DNA of 64,000 nucleotides from P36-A1 sp049478495 (GCF_049478495.1 NZ_CP168083.1:124001-188000), one strand, 5' to 3'. Counted from the stretch's first letter, positions 26,515 through 35,514 are shown. Program-made: numbers and translations. Notes: generated by a model not told the origin, from the sequence alone.

Positions 26515-27363
26515 ATGAAATTTATAAGAAAGAACAAATATTTAAGTATACTAATTATTTTATTATTAATTAGTAGTATTAATATACTGTTATTGAACAA
26601 AGCAAATAATGATGTATCAGCATTAAAAAAAGACTATGAAGCAATTAATAAGAAATATGTAGAAGTATCACAAGAAAATGAAAATATTAAATATGACTTA
26701 TTAGAATTAAAAGCTAAAACAAAAGATAAAAAGAATTATAATAAAAGAAAGAATGAAAAAATAATCTATTTAACATTTGATGATGGTCCAAGTGACAACA
26801 CTACTAAAATAATAGAAATACTTAAAAAGTATAATGTCAAAGCAACTTTCTTTGTTATTAATCATCAAGGGGATGAAAGATATAAAGCAATAATAGACTC
26901 AGGAAATGCAATAGGATTACATTCTTTTGCCCATAAATATGATATGTATGATAATGTTAATTTATTTATGAGTGATCTATCTAAAATACATAAAAGAGTA
27001 TTAGATGCTACAGGTGTAGATGTTAAAAGTTTTAGGTTTGCAGGAGGTAGTTCTAATAGTTTTGTTAATGATAAAACTTTTACTGAAATAAAAAAAGAAA
27101 CAATTATTAAAGGATATGATTATTATGATTGGAATTGTTCATCTGATGATGCAACAGCAGCATTAGTTAAGAAAAAGGATATTGTAAAAGCAGCAACTAG
27201 TTGTGATAACTTGAATCATATAAATCTATTAATGCATGATGCAGGTGCAAAAGATACAACTGTCGATGCTTTAAGTGATATAATTGAACATTATCAGAAG
27301 AAAGGATACTCTTTTGAGGTTATTGATAATAATGCAATGGCAATAAAACATAGAGTAAAATAA
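26515..27363 (+). CDS. Membrane-anchored polysaccharide deacetylase (NodB domain)
   Basis: 282 residues: a cytoplasmic KFIRKNK start, one helix (about 10-28), a short coiled coil (about 30-70) and a NodB domain from about 80. Motif 1 is TFDDGPS with the catalytic Asp, motif 2 is HSFAH (H-S-x-x-H metal ligands), motif 3 is RFAGGSSN where the usual RxPxG proline is Ala, motif 4 is DWNCSSDD and motif 5 is LLMHD. Extracellular removal of acetyl groups from peptidoglycan or another polysaccharide is expected. The PdaC/PgdA group is the likely relative. It lies 4 nt from the next GNAT gene. Confidence 0.9.
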   Translation: MKFIRKNKYLSILIILLLISSINILLLNKANNDVSALKKDYEAINKKYVEVSQENENIKYDLLELKAKTKDKKNYNKRKNEKIIYLTFDDGPSDNTTKIIEILKKYNVKATFFVINHQGDERYKAIIDSGNAIGLHSFAHKYDMYDNVNLFMSDLSKIHKRVLDATGVDVKSFRFAGGSSNSFVNDKTFTEIKKETIIKGYDYYDWNCSSDDATAALVKKKDIVKAATSCDNLNHINLLMHDAGAKDTTVDALSDIIEHYQKKGYSFEVIDNNAMAIKHRVK

Positions 27364-27367
27364 AAAT

Positions 27368-27883
27368 ATGGAAAAATATATAGAACAGATTCAATTAAGT
27401 GAAATAGATGAACTAATTAAAATGTCTAAAGAGAGTTATTTTGATACTTTTGATGGTACTTGTTCACATGAAGACATGCAAGATTATTTAAAAACAGCAT
27501 ATGATAAAACAAAACTACTAAAAGAATTAGAAAATCCTAACAGCTTTTTTTACTGGATAGTTGTAGGATCAAAAAAATCAGGGTATATAAAACTTAATAT
27601 AGAACAAGCTCAAAGCGATGTCTTTGATCCAGTTGCCTTAGAAATTGAAAGACTATACATTCTAAAAGAGTTTAAAAGACATGGTTTAGGAAAGCTATTA
27701 ATAGATTTTTCGATAACTAAAGCTCAAGAATTTAATAAGATTTTTATTTGGTTAGGAGTCTGGGAGCATAATATTCCAGCATTAAGTTTTTATAGTGATC
27801 AAGGCTTTTATAAAATTGGAGCACATCCATTTAAAGTCGGTGATGATATCCAAACTGATTTAATCTATCGAAAAGATTTATAA
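27368..27883 (+). CDS. GNAT acetyltransferase, PaiA/spermidine acetyltransferase-like
   Basis: A 171-residue GNAT protein. IERLYILKEFKRHGLGKLLIDF is motif A, IWLGVWEHNIPALSFYSDQGF is motif B, and the ending with GDDIQTDLIYRKDL matches the PaiA-type polyamine acetyltransferases. It has a weak ribosome binding site and follows the deacetylase by 4 nt, so it probably relies on coupling. Polyamine as substrate is inferred from family resemblance only. Confidence 0.87.
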   Translation: MEKYIEQIQLSEIDELIKMSKESYFDTFDGTCSHEDMQDYLKTAYDKTKLLKELENPNSFFYWIVVGSKKSGYIKLNIEQAQSDVFDPVALEIERLYILKEFKRHGLGKLLIDFSITKAQEFNKIFIWLGVWEHNIPALSFYSDQGFYKIGAHPFKVGDDIQTDLIYRKDL

Positions 27884-27993
27884 ATAAGAGCTATATTTTT
27901 AAAATATTACATAAATGTAATTTTAAATGATGTTTAATTAAATGTTGTTATATAAATTTTATACTATAATATTTATATAAGGAGCTGATTAAC

Positions 27994-28110
27994 ATGCAAA
28001 AATTAAAAATAGCAGATGTATTTCAAACTATTTTAGGAATTATATTTATAGGTAATGATTATGATGGCATAAGTAAGTATAGTAATATTTGCAATGTGAA
28101 TCATAAATAA
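27994..28110 (+). CDS. Small ORF (38 aa) with strong ribosome binding site
   Basis: A 38-codon ORF with AAGGAG 9 nt before the ATG and a TATAAT at 27965-27970 about 24 nt further up. Residues about 9-20 are hydrophobic (VFQTILGIIFIG). The rest is polar and includes one Cys. No family recognised. It may be a genuine small membrane peptide or a remnant of a longer gene. It has no terminator of its own before the PhzF gene. Confidence 0.4.
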   Translation: MQKLKIADVFQTILGIIFIGNDYDGISKYSNICNVNHK

Positions 28111-28157
28111 TTAATTTTTAAAAAAATAGAGATAAAACATATAAAAGAGGTGATATT

Positions 28158-29051
28158 ATGGAATATAGATTTTTTTCAGTTGATGCTTTTACCAAAATTC
28201 CATTTAGTGGAAATCGGGCTGGAGTAGTACTAGATTGTTATTTTCTTAAAGATAATCAAATGTTAGATATAGCAAAAGAAGTTAATGCATCAGAAACAGC
28301 ATTTATTATGAACTTAGCGAAAAATCAACCAATTCAAATTAGGTATTTCACAACATCTTGTGAAGTACCAATTTGTGGTCATGCTACAATAGCATCATTT
28401 TATACTTTAGCTAAACAAGGCTATATAAGTGAAGGTAACTACAAATTAAAGACATTAGCTGGTATAAAAGATGTAGAAGTTATAAAAGAAAAAGATGATT
28501 ATTTAATTGGCTTGCACCAAGATTGTGTTGAATACATTAAAAATATCAATGAGTTAAAAAAACAAGTTTGTACAGGTTTAAATATTGATGAATCAGAACT
28601 ATTAAGTGATTTGCCAATTACAATTTATACAACAGGTAATCCAAAAGCAATAATACCAGTAATTAGTGAAGAAGTTTTAGATAAAATTACTATAAACAAA
28701 GAAAAACTTATAGCTTTAAGCTCACTAATTGACTGCACTGGATTTCATGTCATAGCTTTAAACAATAATGATACTTATGATGTAGCTGGCAGAATGTTTG
28801 CACCAGCAAGTGGAATCGAAGAAGACCCAGTTACTGGAAATAGTGTTGGACCTATTGTGCAATATTTATTAGATAATGAATTAATAAATGGCGATAATAT
28901 TGATTTAACTATAAAACAAGGTCAAGCAATAGAAAAACTTGGATATATAAAAGTAAATGCCAAAACTAATGGTAAAAAAATTGAACATATATCATATTAT
29001 GGAAATGCTACTGTAACAATAGATGGTAGAATATATTTAAAAGATAAATAA
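28158..29051 (+). CDS. PhzF family isomerase-like protein
   Basis: A 297-residue protein with the two-lobed diaminopimelate epimerase-like fold of PhzF. It starts EYRFFSVDAFTKIPFSGN, has the catalytic Glu in NASETAFI, CGHATIA in the first lobe, and GIEEDPVTGNSVGP in the second. Most such chromosomal proteins are not phenazine enzymes, and the substrate is unknown. The ribosome binding site is AAGAGGTGA. Confidence 0.92.
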   Translation: MEYRFFSVDAFTKIPFSGNRAGVVLDCYFLKDNQMLDIAKEVNASETAFIMNLAKNQPIQIRYFTTSCEVPICGHATIASFYTLAKQGYISEGNYKLKTLAGIKDVEVIKEKDDYLIGLHQDCVEYIKNINELKKQVCTGLNIDESELLSDLPITIYTTGNPKAIIPVISEEVLDKITINKEKLIALSSLIDCTGFHVIALNNNDTYDVAGRMFAPASGIEEDPVTGNSVGPIVQYLLDNELINGDNIDLTIKQGQAIEKLGYIKVNAKTNGKKIEHISYYGNATVTIDGRIYLKDK

Positions 29052-29064
29052 GGAGTTGATGGAT

Positions 29065-29358
29065 ATGACATTTTTAGCTTTACTAACAGGATTAGGATCA
29101 ATAGCAAACTTTATGGCTTTAAACAATAAATATTACGGTTTTGAAATAGGACTAGCAATTCAAATCATATTGCTAATAGTTACTATAATTGCAGCTGTAA
29201 GCTTTAAAGGTAAGAAAACAAGACCAGCTTACTTTCAATTTTTTGTCAGACATTTTACAGTGAGATTTGTAATTGTTTTTCTATCACTAGTTGGAAACTT
29301 ATCAATGATTTTAGTGATTGGATTACAACTAAGTGGAAGAAACATGTTCTTTCAATAA
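29065..29358 (+). CDS. Small membrane protein of unknown function (97 aa)
   Basis: About three hydrophobic helices: FLALLTGLGSIANFMAL, IGLAIQIILLIVTIIAAVSF and FVIVFLSLVGNLSMILVIGL, with a basic loop KGKKTRP. TTG (29056) and ATG (29059) codons lie on or too near the AAGGAG site, so the ATG at 29065 is used. It probably shares the PhzF transcript (13 nt gap). No family recognised. Confidence 0.72.
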   Translation: MTFLALLTGLGSIANFMALNNKYYGFEIGLAIQIILLIVTIIAAVSFKGKKTRPAYFQFFVRHFTVRFVIVFLSLVGNLSMILVIGLQLSGRNMFFQ

Positions 29359-29387
29359 AATAAGGTATTAAATAATAAATGAATATT

Positions 29388-29433
29388 AAAAAAGCTGTTA
29401 GCAATGATATAAATATCATGCTTACAGCTTTTT
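29388..29433. terminator. Bidirectional terminator
   Basis: AAAAAGCTGTTAGCA/TGCTTACAGCTTTTT with an inner ATGATAT/ATATCAT helix, placed between two convergent genes. Confidence 0.88.
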
Positions 29434-29434
29434 A

Positions 29435-30259
29435 TTATAGTGATTGACATCTACTGCAATAGTAAATAGTACCTCCTAAAAAGTGACTTTTTTCAATAAT
29501 ACCACCACAATCAATACATTCATTATTCTTTGTATTTTTAGATAAAATGGTTTTATAGGAACCATATTTACCAAATATACGTTTTTCAGTATCCCTTCCA
29601 TTTTTAGAAATCATATCATTTACAGTGTTTGTTAATGATTCATATAAAAACTTCTTTTCATTATAATCTAGTGACTCTAACTTCTTTTTAGGATGAATCT
29701 TTGCATTAAACAAGACATCCTGAATTACACCATTTCCAATACCTGGAAATTTATTATTATTTGTTAAAAAAGCTTTAACACTAGTTGTTGGGTTACTATT
29801 TTCTAATATATTTAAAAAATATTGTTCATTGAAAGCATCATCAGTAATGTTTGTGTTGTTCTTGCTTATTATATATTGATCATCATCATAATCACTTGAA
29901 TGCAAGGCTATACGTCCATATAATGAAACAGTAAAATAAAGGATACTGTTATCATCAAATCGAATTAATAGCTGGTATTTATTTGGAATATTATCCATAT
30001 TATTTAAATATCTAATATTAACTCCATCATTTAAAGTAAGAATTAAATCATTTTCAAAGATTATTTCTACATACATTCCAAAACCATTTGTACCAATAAC
30101 TTTTTTATCTAATAATAAATTACTTATTAGACTAGGTTCTATATTAAAATCTGCAAAAGCATTTACGTTAGTAGGTGGCAAAACTGCTATAACCCTTTTA
30201 TTTAATATAGTATCTTCTAAATCTTTTTGTGCCGTTAGTACCTCAGGTAATTCTAACAT
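29435..30259 (-). CDS. Fpg/Nei family protein lacking the catalytic proline
   Basis: A 274-residue Fpg/Nei-fold protein. The N-terminal beta-sandwich, the helix-two-turn-helix (FPGIGNGVIQDVLFNAKIHPKK) and a C-terminal zinc finger (CIDC...YYCSRC) are all present. However, it starts MLELPEV, so the nucleophile Pro2 of MPELPEV is Leu. The zinc-finger Arg position (GRGT in Fpg) reads GGT. Glu3 is kept. Either it cleaves by another mechanism or it only binds DNA. The ATG is supported by the conserved ELPEV start, but the ribosome binding site (GGAGTG) is moderate. Confidence 0.87.
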   Translation of the reverse strand: MLELPEVLTAQKDLEDTILNKRVIAVLPPTNVNAFADFNIEPSLISNLLLDKKVIGTNGFGMYVEIIFENDLILTLNDGVNIRYLNNMDNIPNKYQLLIRFDDNSILYFTVSLYGRIALHSSDYDDDQYIISKNNTNITDDAFNEQYFLNILENSNPTTSVKAFLTNNNKFPGIGNGVIQDVLFNAKIHPKKKLESLDYNEKKFLYESLTNTVNDMISKNGRDTEKRIFGKYGSYKTILSKNTKNNECIDCGGIIEKSHFLGGTIYYCSRCQSL

Positions 30260-30431
30260 TTATATTCACTCCAATCGATTATCTTATTAATACTACTTAC
30301 AAGTATCATAAAACATCCTAACCTTAAAATATATCAAAATGCATTAAACTTAATAAGTTTTAATCATATCTTAAGAATGTTATTGCATTAGTATAATAAA
30401 TAATTATTATTTATATTTATTATAAAAAGCA

Positions 30432-30484
30432 TTGACATTCTATTTATACTTGTTATAATTAAATTAGATTAGAACTATTCTAAT
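30432..30484 (+). promoter_or_regulatory. Promoter with dyad operator for DUF3793-flavodoxin
   Basis: TTGACA (30432-30437) and TATAAT (30454-30459) are 16 bp apart. The dyad ATTAGAA-CTA-TTCTAAT at 30468-30484 starts 9 bp after the -10 and covers the start site. A metal regulator (Fur or DtxR class) is plausible given the flavodoxin, but the site is not a standard box. Confidence 0.65.
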
Positions 30485-30512
30485 TTATCAGTAGAGAGAG
30501 AGGAATGAAAAT

Positions 30513-31064
30513 ATGGATCCAAAGTTTGAAGAGGCTATTTTCTGGTTTGCAGCATGTACTTTAAAAAAGATAAAACCAGCTTCAATGTTTTCATGTAAAC
30601 GAAAAGATTACAATAATTTAGATGATAGCATTAAATATTATCAAGAGTTATTATTACAATATGATTTAAAACTTGAAATAATTCAAGATAGAGGTCCTTT
30701 TGTATTATTATATCTTTATCGTCCAATTCACTTAGAAACAGTGTGGAAAAGAAATGAAGTAGCAGAATTTTTAACTACAAGAGGATATAGTAATAATATA
30801 GAAAGTAATTTAGTAATATTAAAAGAAAAGCTTCAAAAAAATAGCTTTCCACATGACATAGGTATCTTCCTAGGTTATGATGTTGATGATGTTAAAAGTT
30901 TTATTGAACATGAAGGTAAAAACTACAAATTAATTGGACCATGGAAAGTTTATCATAAAGAAGAAAATAAACAAAAGTTATTTTCAATGTTTTCTAGATG
31001 TACTGATAATTGTTTAGAATTATTTTATTCAGGACACGATTTGTGTTCAGTTATGCAAAATTAG
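30513..31064 (+). CDS. DUF3793 family protein
   Basis: A 183-residue soluble protein. Family features are KPASMFSCKR near the start, FVLLYLYRP, and the HDIGIFLGYDVDDVKSFIEHEGKNYKLIGPWKVY stretch. DUF3793 genes often neighbour flavodoxins and iron genes in anaerobic Bacillota. Here a flavodoxin follows after 10 nt. The molecular role is unknown; an iron or redox role is inferred from context. Confidence 0.9.
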   Translation: MDPKFEEAIFWFAACTLKKIKPASMFSCKRKDYNNLDDSIKYYQELLLQYDLKLEIIQDRGPFVLLYLYRPIHLETVWKRNEVAEFLTTRGYSNNIESNLVILKEKLQKNSFPHDIGIFLGYDVDDVKSFIEHEGKNYKLIGPWKVYHKEENKQKLFSMFSRCTDNCLELFYSGHDLCSVMQN

Positions 31065-31074
31065 GAGGATCAAT

Positions 31075-31494
31075 ATGGAAAAAGTACTTATATGTTACTG
31101 GTCTGGAACTGGTAATACTGAAATTATGGCAAATGCTATTGAACAAGGTTGTTTAGAAAGTGCTGATGTTACATTGGCAACTAGTGCAGAATCACCATCA
31201 GTAGAAGGGTATGATCGTGTAATATTTGGTTGTCCTTCAATGGGTGATGAAGTTTTAGAAGAAAGTGAATTTGAACCTTGGTTTTCATCAATTGAAACAC
31301 AACTTTCACAGAAAAAGATTGCATTATTTGGATCTTATGGATGGGGAGATGGACAATGGATGAGAGATTGGGAAGAAAGAGTAATGACATTAGGTGTTGA
31401 TTTATATGAACCAACTCTAATTATGAATTACACTCCAGATGCTACACAAACAGAAGAGTGTGTGCAATATGGAAGAGATTTTATGAAATACTAA
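31075..31494 (+). CDS. Flavodoxin
   Basis: A 139-residue short-chain flavodoxin. The FMN phosphate loop is WSGTGNTE, the 50s loop is GCPSMGDE, and the 90s loop GSYGWGDGQWM has the aromatic residues that sandwich the isoalloxazine ring. The AGGAGG site is strong. It is an electron carrier that can stand in for ferredoxin under iron limitation, and the dyad at the operon promoter could mediate such control. Confidence 0.94.
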   Translation: MEKVLICYWSGTGNTEIMANAIEQGCLESADVTLATSAESPSVEGYDRVIFGCPSMGDEVLEESEFEPWFSSIETQLSQKKIALFGSYGWGDGQWMRDWEERVMTLGVDLYEPTLIMNYTPDATQTEECVQYGRDFMKY

Positions 31495-31560
31495 TTTGAA
31501 TCTTTACAAATAATCCTTTAAGAAAATTAATATAATATAATTGTACATTTTATAACTATA

Positions 31561-31591
31561 AAGAATATGGCTACAGCCATATTCTTTTCTT
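31561..31591 (+). terminator. Terminator of the flavodoxin operon
   Basis: AAGAATATGGC/GCCATATTCTT stem with a T-rich tail. Confidence 0.85.
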
Positions 31592-31598
31592 AAGCATT

Positions 31599-31624
31599 AA
31601 AAAAAGTGCATTTAGCACTTTTTA
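31599..31624 (-). terminator. Terminator of the Tyr-rich secreted protein gene
   Basis: AAAAAGTGC/GCACTTTTT stem; on the reverse strand it is followed by T residues. Confidence 0.8.
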
Positions 31625-32530
31625 TGATCTGATAGCTTTACCTTTATTGTTGTACTTGTAGTTTCTATTACTTGCAGTTTTACCTTTTGCATTATATGTT
31701 TTAATCACTCTATATGCATTACCATTTTTATTAGATTTTAATTGACCACTTTTGTTATAGGTATAAGTTCTTCTAGAAGTAATCTTATTGTTATTATAAT
31801 ACCAAATAGTTCTGTTTAACTTTTTACCGTTTTTTCTATAGTTAGTAAAAGTTCTTCTAGTGCTATTATTAGTTTTCACATCTCTGCGGTAATCTTTACT
31901 CATAGTTAATTTGTTACTTTTATTATATGTATATAAAACATGAGTATATCTAACTGTATGTGATTTACCATTTGTAGTATAAACATTACGATAATAAGAT
32001 TTTCTAGTTAACTTTCCAGCTGTATTGTATGTTTTATAGAAATACTTATTATAAACTATTGCATCACTTTTTAATTTTTTCCCATCGTAATAGCTATATT
32101 TTTTACTGATTTTACCATTACTATAATAATAGTATTTTCGATAATTTGTAATTAACCTATTGTTGTTTCTCTTATATTCGTGATATTCAGTTTTTTTACT
32201 GTTTTTATCATACTTAGTTGTGTTAAGTAAATAATCTTTATTATTATGAATTAAATAGACATCAACAGTTGAAAGTTGTGAACAGTTTCCAACTACTTTT
32301 GTAGCTTCTTTATCACTATTATTTAAAACTTTACATTTAGCTGCATTATAGTTATATTTTGTGATAGTTTTTTTATTACTACTAATAACAGTTTTACTAC
32401 TATTGTAATAATGAGTTGTCTTATCACTATAACCATAAGTAGTTTTACTACTAGCACTAATATTATTACTAAAAGCAAAAGCTAATGTAAGGATAAATAT
32501 ATATAGTGAGATTTTTCTTGTGTTTTTCAT
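31622..32530 (-). CDS. Secreted Tyr/Asn/Lys-rich protein with YD-like repeats
   Basis: 302 residues with a Sec signal peptide (about 1-26, cleavage after ISA). The mature part is extremely rich in Tyr, Asn, Lys, Thr and Ser and strongly basic. Irregular repeats of the form [YF]xYNxxGKLxxKxxY resemble YD/RHS or toxin-antidote MORN-like beta-hairpin repeats. There are only two Cys residues in the mature part (AAKCKVLN, VGNCSQL), which could pair. No sorting signal, so it is released or held by charge to the wall. Single-gene unit. Function unknown. Confidence 0.78.
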   Translation of the reverse strand: MKNTRKISLYIFILTLAFAFSNNISASSKTTYGYSDKTTHYYNSSKTVISSNKKTITKYNYNAAKCKVLNNSDKEATKVVGNCSQLSTVDVYLIHNNKDYLLNTTKYDKNSKKTEYHEYKRNNNRLITNYRKYYYYSNGKISKKYSYYDGKKLKSDAIVYNKYFYKTYNTAGKLTRKSYYRNVYTTNGKSHTVRYTHVLYTYNKSNKLTMSKDYRRDVKTNNSTRRTFTNYRKNGKKLNRTIWYYNNNKITSRRTYTYNKSGQLKSNKNGNAYRVIKTYNAKGKTASNRNYKYNNKGKAIRS

Positions 32531-32971
32531 AGTACTCTCCCGATATTATATTTTGATTTTATATTTAACTTTATTATACATACAGTTTTAGACAATTACT
32601 AGAATTACAGAACATTAATTTATAATTTTAAATAATAATAAGGCAATTTTTTATAAAAAGATATGAAAATAAGAAGTTATGCAACATGAAAAACAATAAC
32701 CTTTTAATAATAAAATGTTAACATTTAAAATAATTGTTAATTAAATATAAACGTAAACAAACTTTAATATAAAAAATAGAATATTATTATAATAAATAGA
32801 TATAAAAACTTTACTAATAGTAATATTGATTATTAATATATTAATTAATATAATATAAAGTATCATATTAGCATCAAAAAGGGTATTTTGGTATTATGTA
32901 TTTAATGAAATAAATTGAAATTACTTTTATTATTTAAGTAATTTAATAAGAGATAAAGGAGGACTTAAAAT
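32531..32971. other. Long AT-rich intergenic region
   Basis: 441 bp between divergent genes. It contains several short AT palindromes and TATAAT-like sequences but no ORF with a ribosome binding site and no RNA motif that I recognise. It must hold the promoters of both flanking genes. Confidence 0.5.
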
Positions 32972-33304
32972 ATGTCAAAAGTATTTAAAAAAGCAAAACA
33001 CATTACAACAGATTCTTGTGAGGTAATGGCAGATAAAGTTCATAATTCAGATAGTTATTCTAAATCAGGATTATTTACAGCAGGAGCAGTCTTTGCAACA
33101 TGTGGTGTAAAAATATTAACTAGTAAAGAGGCAAAAAAATGTTATGCTAAAATAACTGCTAAGGCTTTGAAAGCTAAAGATTGCGTAGTTAAAACAGCTA
33201 ATAAACTACAAGAAAATGCAGAAGATATTGTTGCTGAAGCAAAAGTTATTAATGAGCAATGCGATAAAGAATCAAAAAATGAAGTGGTAGAAGATAAAGC
33301 ATAA
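32972..33304 (+). CDS. DUF6110-like small helical protein
   Basis: 110 residues. A hydrophobic stretch GLFTAGAVFATCGVKIL is followed by SKEAKKCYAKITAKALKAKDCVVKTANKLQENAEDIVAEA, a long amphipathic helix with three Cys. This layout matches the DUF6110 proteins found before P-type metal ATPases in Bacillota. The ATPase gene follows after 56 nt. A role in metal handling with the pump is inferred. Confidence 0.75.
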   Translation: MSKVFKKAKHITTDSCEVMADKVHNSDSYSKSGLFTAGAVFATCGVKILTSKEAKKCYAKITAKALKAKDCVVKTANKLQENAEDIVAEAKVINEQCDKESKNEVVEDKA

Positions 33305-33311
33305 GTTATTT

Positions 33312-33339
33312 AAGGTAACCATCTGGTTACCTTATTTTT
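33312..33339 (+). terminator. Intra-operon hairpin between DUF6110 and the metal ATPase
   Basis: AAGGTAACC-ATCT-GGTTACCTT perfect 9-bp stem followed by ATTTTT. It probably lowers transcription into the ATPase. Confidence 0.75.
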
Positions 33340-33360
33340 GCAAGAAAGGAGAAATACAGC

Positions 33361-35502
33361 ATGAAATATGTTATAAAACACGATGTGAAAAATCGTATGC
33401 GTGTTCAAGTGCTTAATCAACAGCTAAGTATTAATGATGCTGATGCACTTGTATTTCATTTAGAACAAAATAACCAAATAGAAAGTATAAAAGTAAATGA
33501 GCAAACTGGATCAATTGTTTTAAAGTATCAATCAGATAAAACATATATAAAAAATTTATTAGCATGTTTAGATATAAGCAGTCTAAAATTACCTGCAGAA
33601 ATAATAGATTCATCTTCTAGAGAATTAAATACTCAGTATAAAGAAAAGCTAATTACTAAAGTAGCTCTACGTGGATTTATGAAATATATATTTCCATCGG
33701 TATTTATCTTTACACCAGGATTAATGATAATTCCATTAACATTTCTAAATATTATGACAGCATTGCGTTCAATAGACTTTATTAAAGCAGGAATTGCTGT
33801 AGCAAGAAAAGGAAAACTAGAAGTTCCAATTTTAGATGCTACAGCCATTACAATGGCAATCATTAGAAAGGATATACCAACAGCAAGCTCTATAATGTTT
33901 ATGCTAGATATAGGTGAATTACTAGAAGAGTGGACACATAAAAAATCTGTTGGTGATCTGGCTAGATCACTAACTTTAAATGTTGGCAAGGTTTGGCAAG
34001 TTAAAGATGAAAATTTAATATTAGTTGAACCATCAGACATTAAGGCAAAAGATATTGTTAATGTAACTGCAGGTAATGTTATTCCATTTGATGGTATTGT
34101 AGTTTCAGGAGAAGCAACTATTAATCAGACCTCACTTACTGGAGAATCTGAACCTGTATTTAAAAGATTAGATAGTATTGTCTATGCAGGAACAGTATTA
34201 GAAGAAGGTGAATTAAGATTAGAGGTTAGAGAAGGTAAAGGACAATCTAGATTTGAAAGAATATCTAAAATGATTGAGGATAATGAAAAATTAAAATCTG
34301 TTGAAGAAAGTAAAGCAGAACATATGGCTGATCGCTTAGTACCAGTAACATTTCTAGCAACAGGTTTAGTTTATCTTGTAACAAGAAATATAACTAAGGC
34401 ATTAGCTGTTTTAATGGTAGACTATTCATGCGCTTTAAAATTAGCGATGCCAGTTACTGTTTTAGAAGCAATGTCAGAAGCAAGTAAACATGGTATTAGA
34501 GTAAAAGGTGGTATATATCTAGAAAATATGGCCGAAGCAACTACAATTGTTTTTGATAAAACAGGGACAATAACTAAAGCGATACCTAATGTAGTAGATG
34601 TTATATCTTTTAATGAAAAATCAAGTGATGAAATGCTTAGAATATCGGCATGTTTAGAAGAACATTTTCCACATTCAATGGCAAAAGCAGTTGTAAAAGC
34701 TGCAGAAAGAAAAAATCTTGAGCATGCTGAAATGCATTCTAAAGTTGATTATGTTGTCGCTCATGGTATTAGAACAACAATCAATGGAGTAAATGTTATC
34801 ATAGGTAGTAAACACTTTGTTTTTGAGGATGAAAACACTAAAATTCCAAAAGGAAAAAATAAAATGTTTGCTGACTTACCTACAATTTATTCACATTTAT
34901 ATCTTGCAATTGATGGATATTTAGCAGCAGTCATTTTAATAGAAGATCCAATTAGGGCTGAGGCAGCTTCAACAATAAAACAATTAAGTGAATTAGGCTT
35001 TAATAAAATAGTGATGATGACAGGTGATAGTGAACATATAGCTAAAAATATTGCTAAGCAAGTTGGAATTAAAGAATTCTATGCTGAGGTATTACCAGAT
35101 GATAAAGCTACATTTGTTCAAAAATGTGTTGATAATGGTGAAAAAGTAGTAATGATAGGTGATGGAATAAATGATTCACCTGCTTTATCAGCCTCAAGTG
35201 TTGGTATTGCAATAAGTGATGGTGCTGAGATAGCAAGAGAGGTATCAGATATTACCATTGCTGCAGATGATTTAGAAGAATTAGTTGCATTAAGACAATT
35301 AAGTGTTGGAATGATGCAAAGAGTTAAAAAGAATTATTTTGAAATTATTGGATTTAATACTCTTTTAATTGCTTTAGGTGTTACAGGTAAGATTCAACCA
35401 ACAACATCAGCATTACTACACAATACCTCAACATTATTAATAACAGTAAATGGAATGAAAAATATAATTCCAGAACCAGAGCATACACATTATTTTAACT
35501 AA
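33361..35502 (+). CDS. P1B-type heavy-metal translocating ATPase
   Basis: A 713-residue P-type ATPase. The N-terminal 85 residues resemble an HMA-like domain without the CxxC metal site. The actuator has TGES (LTGESEPVF), the phosphorylation site is DKTGT, and the nucleotide and hinge motifs are TGDSEHIAKNIA and GDGINDSPAL. The intramembrane CPC motif is replaced by SCALK in DYSCALKLAMP. That variant is known from a Clostridia/Bacilli group sometimes compared with CtpC. The metal is therefore not safely copper or zinc; manganese or iron are options. It is co-transcribed with DUF6110, and a hairpin separates them. Confidence 0.92.
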   Translation: MKYVIKHDVKNRMRVQVLNQQLSINDADALVFHLEQNNQIESIKVNEQTGSIVLKYQSDKTYIKNLLACLDISSLKLPAEIIDSSSRELNTQYKEKLITKVALRGFMKYIFPSVFIFTPGLMIIPLTFLNIMTALRSIDFIKAGIAVARKGKLEVPILDATAITMAIIRKDIPTASSIMFMLDIGELLEEWTHKKSVGDLARSLTLNVGKVWQVKDENLILVEPSDIKAKDIVNVTAGNVIPFDGIVVSGEATINQTSLTGESEPVFKRLDSIVYAGTVLEEGELRLEVREGKGQSRFERISKMIEDNEKLKSVEESKAEHMADRLVPVTFLATGLVYLVTRNITKALAVLMVDYSCALKLAMPVTVLEAMSEASKHGIRVKGGIYLENMAEATTIVFDKTGTITKAIPNVVDVISFNEKSSDEMLRISACLEEHFPHSMAKAVVKAAERKNLEHAEMHSKVDYVVAHGIRTTINGVNVIIGSKHFVFEDENTKIPKGKNKMFADLPTIYSHLYLAIDGYLAAVILIEDPIRAEAASTIKQLSELGFNKIVMMTGDSEHIAKNIAKQVGIKEFYAEVLPDDKATFVQKCVDNGEKVVMIGDGINDSPALSASSVGIAISDGAEIAREVSDITIAADDLEELVALRQLSVGMMQRVKKNYFEIIGFNTLLIALGVTGKIQPTTSALLHNTSTLLITVNGMKNIIPEPEHTHYFN

Positions 35503-35514
35503 TATACAATAATT

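Noticed and set aside
32531..32971. Manganese (yybP-ykoY) riboswitch before the metal ATPase operon
   Set aside because: The conserved GGGGAGUAG-type core and a terminator were not found.
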